From Xanthobacteraceae bacterium (GTDB taxonomy: Bacteria > Pseudomonadota > Alphaproteobacteria > Rhizobiales > Xanthobacteraceae): DNA of 64,000 bases. Under the pieces are notes generated by a model. The model had not been told where the DNA came from. It did not search any database and saw only the letters and a list, made by a program, of their open reading frames with translations. Where the stretch lies: NCBI GenBank assembly GCA_028290465.1, contig JAQGJU010000027.1:84182-148181 (forward strand), in the 5' to 3' direction. The translations under genes were made by a program, and so were the position numbers. Numbering within the stretch: position 1 is the stretch's first letter; each line of letters starts with the position of its first letter. Positions 61,681 to 64,000 of this stretch are shown one piece after another.

Positions 61681-62727
61681 ATGGAGCCGGACATGCAGAG
61701 CCCGGTTGAAAGCCTGTTGCGCGGCGGCAGCGAGCCGTCCAAGCCATTCCGCGCGGTGGTGATCGACAAGAACGGCGACGGCCAGACCGTCAGCCTGAAG
61801 GATGTCGCGCCGGACGAACTGATGGACGGTGACGTCACCGTCAAGGTCGCGTGGTCGACGCTCAATTACAAAGACGGTCTCGCGCTGACCGGCACGGCGC
61901 CGGTGGTGCGGCGGTTTCCGATGATCCCCGGCGTCGATTTTGTCGGCACCGTTGACAACTCGTCGCATCCGGCCTGGAAGCCGGGCGACAAGGTGATCTG
62001 CAACGGCTGGGGGCTCGGCGAAACGCACCTTGGCGCTTATGCCGAATATGCGCGGGTCAAAGGCGACTGGCTGGTGCCGCTGCCGACCAGTCTCAGCCCG
62101 CGCGAGGCGATGGCAATCGGCACCGCCGGCTACACCGCGATGCTGGCCGTGATGGCGCTGGAGCGCCACGGCCTGACGCCCGCGCAGGGGCCGGTCTTGG
62201 TCACCGGCGCGGCCGGCGGCGTCGGCTCGGTCGCGATCGCGATCCTGGCGCGGCTCGGCTACACGGTGATCGCGGCGACCGGCCGGGAAGGCGAGGCGGC
62301 CTATCTGCGCCAGCTCGGGGCCTCGGAAGTCATTCCGCGCGCCGAACTGACCGGCAAAGTGCGCCCGCTCGCCAAGGAGCGTTTCGCGGCGGCCATCGAC
62401 TCGGCCGGTTCCACCGTGCTGGCCAATGTGCTGTCGATGATCCGATATGGTGGCGCGGTCGCGGCCTGCGGCCTCGCGGCCGGCATGGATCTGCCGACCA
62501 GCGTCGCGCCATTCATCCTGCGCGGCGTCGCATTGCTCGGCATCGACTCGGTGATGTGCCCGATCGAGCAGCGGCGGATCGCCTGGAACCGCCTGGAACA
62601 CGAGATCGACCGGCTGAAGATCGAGGCCATGACCACTGAAATCTGGCTGGCGGACGTGGTCGAGGCCGGCCAGCGCATTGTCGACGGTCAGGTGCGGGGC
62701 CGCATCGTGGTCCGGATCGGCGGGTAG
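61681..62727 (+). CDS. MDR-family zinc-free quinone/acrylyl-CoA reductase (AcuI/YhdH-like)
   Basis: A 348-residue medium-chain reductase. Blocks: [13 protein letters not shown], the [10 protein letters not shown] segment, [34 protein letters not shown], the NADPH motif [21 protein letters not shown] and VIAATGR. It lacks the structural zinc lobe and fits the acrylyl-CoA reductase YhdH/AcuI branch (about 325-330 residues) with a 20-residue N-terminal extension; the ATG at 61693 may be the real start. It likely detoxifies acrylyl-CoA or reduces small enones. Located 68 bases after the MFS gene. Confidence 0.88.
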   Translation: MEPDMQSPVESLLRGGSEPSKPFRAVVIDKNGDGQTVSLKDVAPDELMDGDVTVKVAWSTLNYKDGLALTGTAPVVRRFPMIPGVDFVGTVDNSSHPAWKPGDKVICNGWGLGETHLGAYAEYARVKGDWLVPLPTSLSPREAMAIGTAGYTAMLAVMALERHGLTPAQGPVLVTGAAGGVGSVAIAILARLGYTVIAATGREGEAAYLRQLGASEVIPRAELTGKVRPLAKERFAAAIDSAGSTVLANVLSMIRYGGAVAACGLAAGMDLPTSVAPFILRGVALLGIDSVMCPIEQRRIAWNRLEHEIDRLKIEAMTTEIWLADVVEAGQRIVDGQVRGRIVVRIGG

Positions 62728-62760
62728 GGCGTTTTCCGGGAAACGTTCTGGGAGGACGCG

Positions 62761-64000
62761 TTGTTCAAGCTGCGGACAATTGGCAAAAACACTCTCATAA
62801 GCTTGACGATCGCAGCAATGACGGTGACGGCCATTCTGGCCGTGCTCGAAATCTATTTTCGCTATCAAACTCCATTCCACACGATCTCGTGGCCGGCACG
62901 ATTTGATCCGACAGTTGGATTCATTTTCCAGCCGGGAGCTGAAGTGCGCTGGACTAACCATCTTGATTTTTGGACCGTCCAGCGCGCGAACAGATGGGGC
63001 TTTCTAGACCGCGAACCTGCCGACACGCCGGCTGACCCAACGGAATGCCGCATCGCCTTCATCGGTGACTCCTTTGTAGAAGCCGCGCAGGTGCCGGTAT
63101 CAGACAAAGTTCACGTGGTACTCGAAAAGCTCGCCCGGGAAAACGCTTCCGACATGAACATCGCGACCGGCGCGTTCGGTCATTCGGGTACGGGCCAGTT
63201 GAACCAATTGCCGTTTTATGATGAGTTTGCACGAAAGCTGCAGCCCAAAATCGTCGTGCTGGTGTTCATTTCCAACGATTTTGCAAACAATTCGAGCGTG
63301 CTGGAGGCATTGCGGCATGGCTGGGATCCAGACCACGCACCAAGGTTGTTCGCCTCGCGCGATCCCGCCGGGCAAGCTGTTTTGCGACCGATCGACCCGA
63401 AATGGAACGAGTCGATGCTGGATGCCAGGCCCAAGCGGCAATCGATCCGCTCGATTTTGCATGATCGTCTCATAAAGCAAAGCGCGTTTTACAATTGGTT
63501 CTACGCGAAGCAGGCGCTGCTTCATCCGGCGATTGCGCGGTTTCTCAGCGGAGCCGATGCGCGCGCTGACCTGACCAGTTACCGCGCCAGACAACTGGCG
63601 TCGCGACCGCCTTATCAAGGCATCGTAAAGGACGGGGCTCCCTTGCGTGAACTCGATCTTGACAATCCCTTTGACGAGAAGCGAATGGCATCGGTCTTCC
63701 AGGATGCGGTCGAATACACCGGTTTCGCGTTCGACCAGTTCTTGCTGCGTGCGAAGCGTGACAATTTCAGGCTCGTGGTCTTGGCCGAGTCAATTCTTTC
63801 CCCGAACTCAGAAAGTTGGAGGAGTTTCCAACGCCTCGCGGATCTGTTGAAGGTGCGTGGCATTCCGCTCGTCAGCCAACGCGCCTACATCGAGTCTGTC
63901 GATGGATCCTTGAGTAAAGCCAGGTTCGAACATGACCGCCATTGGTCTTCGCAAGGTCATCGTTGGGCGGCCGAAGCGATGCTTACATTTCTTCTGAAAA
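62761..64000 (+). CDS. SGNH-hydrolase-like membrane-anchored protein, cut by window edge
   Basis: The frame is open from TTG at 62761 (five bases after GGGAGG) to the end of the window, giving 413 codons. A membrane segment (TLISLTIAAMTVTAILAVLE) leads into a soluble domain with SGNH-type blocks: IAFIGDSFVEA (Ser104), GAFGHSGTGQ, VFISNDFAN and EHDRHWSSQGH (Asp392, His394). All four catalytic positions appear present. It may be an O-acetyltransferase or esterase acting at the cell surface. Base composition is lower in GC than its neighbours (many AAA, TTT and ATT codons), unlike the flanking reductase gene. The C-terminus lies outside the window. Confidence 0.75.
   Translation, partial: MFKLRTIGKNTLISLTIAAMTVTAILAVLEIYFRYQTPFHTISWPARFDPTVGFIFQPGAEVRWTNHLDFWTVQRANRWGFLDREPADTPADPTECRIAFIGDSFVEAAQVPVSDKVHVVLEKLARENASDMNIATGAFGHSGTGQLNQLPFYDEFARKLQPKIVVLVFISNDFANNSSVLEALRHGWDPDHAPRLFASRDPAGQAVLRPIDPKWNESMLDARPKRQSIRSILHDRLIKQSAFYNWFYAKQALLHPAIARFLSGADARADLTSYRARQLASRPPYQGIVKDGAPLRELDLDNPFDEKRMASVFQDAVEYTGFAFDQFLLRAKRDNFRLVVLAESILSPNSESWRSFQRLADLLKVRGIPLVSQRAYIESVDGSLSKARFEHDRHWSSQGHRWAAEAMLTFLLK

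Overview
The window is a GC-rich alphaproteobacterial chromosome segment. The best fit is Hyphomicrobiales (Rhizobiales) near the Bradyrhizobiaceae/Xanthobacteraceae. Reasons: the secreted DUF3551 protein, the thioredoxin-NhaA fusion, an orphan TctC (Bug) receptor, a TAXI-type TRAP system, the split glyQ/glyS pair and dispersed palindromic repeats with an AAAAGTGG-TACCGGT core, as I remember them from that group. No rRNA, tRNA, CRISPR array, phage gene or transposase was found. Genus assignment is inference.

Housekeeping blocks: a glycosyltransferase-like protein and a DUF3551 protein (0-1 kb); PA0069-type radical SAM protein (1.2-2.4 kb); NhaA fusion, RNase HII, GT39-like protein, CydAB/CioAB oxidase, family 4 uracil-DNA glycosylase, ETF-ubiquinone oxidoreductase, TPR protein, IspE, polyprenyl diphosphate synthase, DUF2007 protein, TrmN6-like methyltransferase, S49 peptidase, GlyQ/GlyS around a GGDEF-EAL protein, DUF3096 protein and pyruvate phosphate dikinase (10-36 kb); DyP peroxidase with a small neighbour (36-38 kb); SleB-type hydrolase and nadABC (54.7-60 kb); MFS transporter, AcuI/YhdH-like reductase and an edge-truncated SGNH-like protein (60-64 kb).

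Accessory region 1 (2.5-9.9 kb) looks like an inserted catabolic cassette. It has a TctC receptor, an alpha/beta hydrolase, a LacI regulator, a Tat-exported amidohydrolase, a 3-hydroxyisobutyrate-dehydrogenase-like enzyme, a cupin and a FAH/hydratase-family enzyme. Three copies of one LacI-type palindrome (GGCAAACG-A/T-TTGCC) lie upstream of its transcription units. The cassette is bordered by the intact PA0069 gene on the left and a decayed, diverged PA0069 3' fragment on the right, and it also contains a broken tctC fragment. This points to insertion or recombination at a PA0069 locus.

Accessory region 2 (38-54.2 kb) holds a MarR / Gfo-Idh-MocA / ferredoxin-reductase operon divergent from a Rieske oxygenase and an NMT1-type binding protein. 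It continues with the most unusual genes of the window: two tandem secreted proteins combining a carboxypeptidase-regulatory-like domain, one CXXCH haem site and a predicted propeller; two small His-rich or hydrophobic membrane proteins; a third small secreted protein with the same regulatory-like domain; a YtcJ-like amidohydrolase with a one-base frameshift; and a fused TAXI TRAP transporter ending at a strong terminator. I read 43.5-49.2 kb as a possible undescribed periplasmic haem oxidoreductase module with a membrane partner. Its substrate cannot be read from the sequence.
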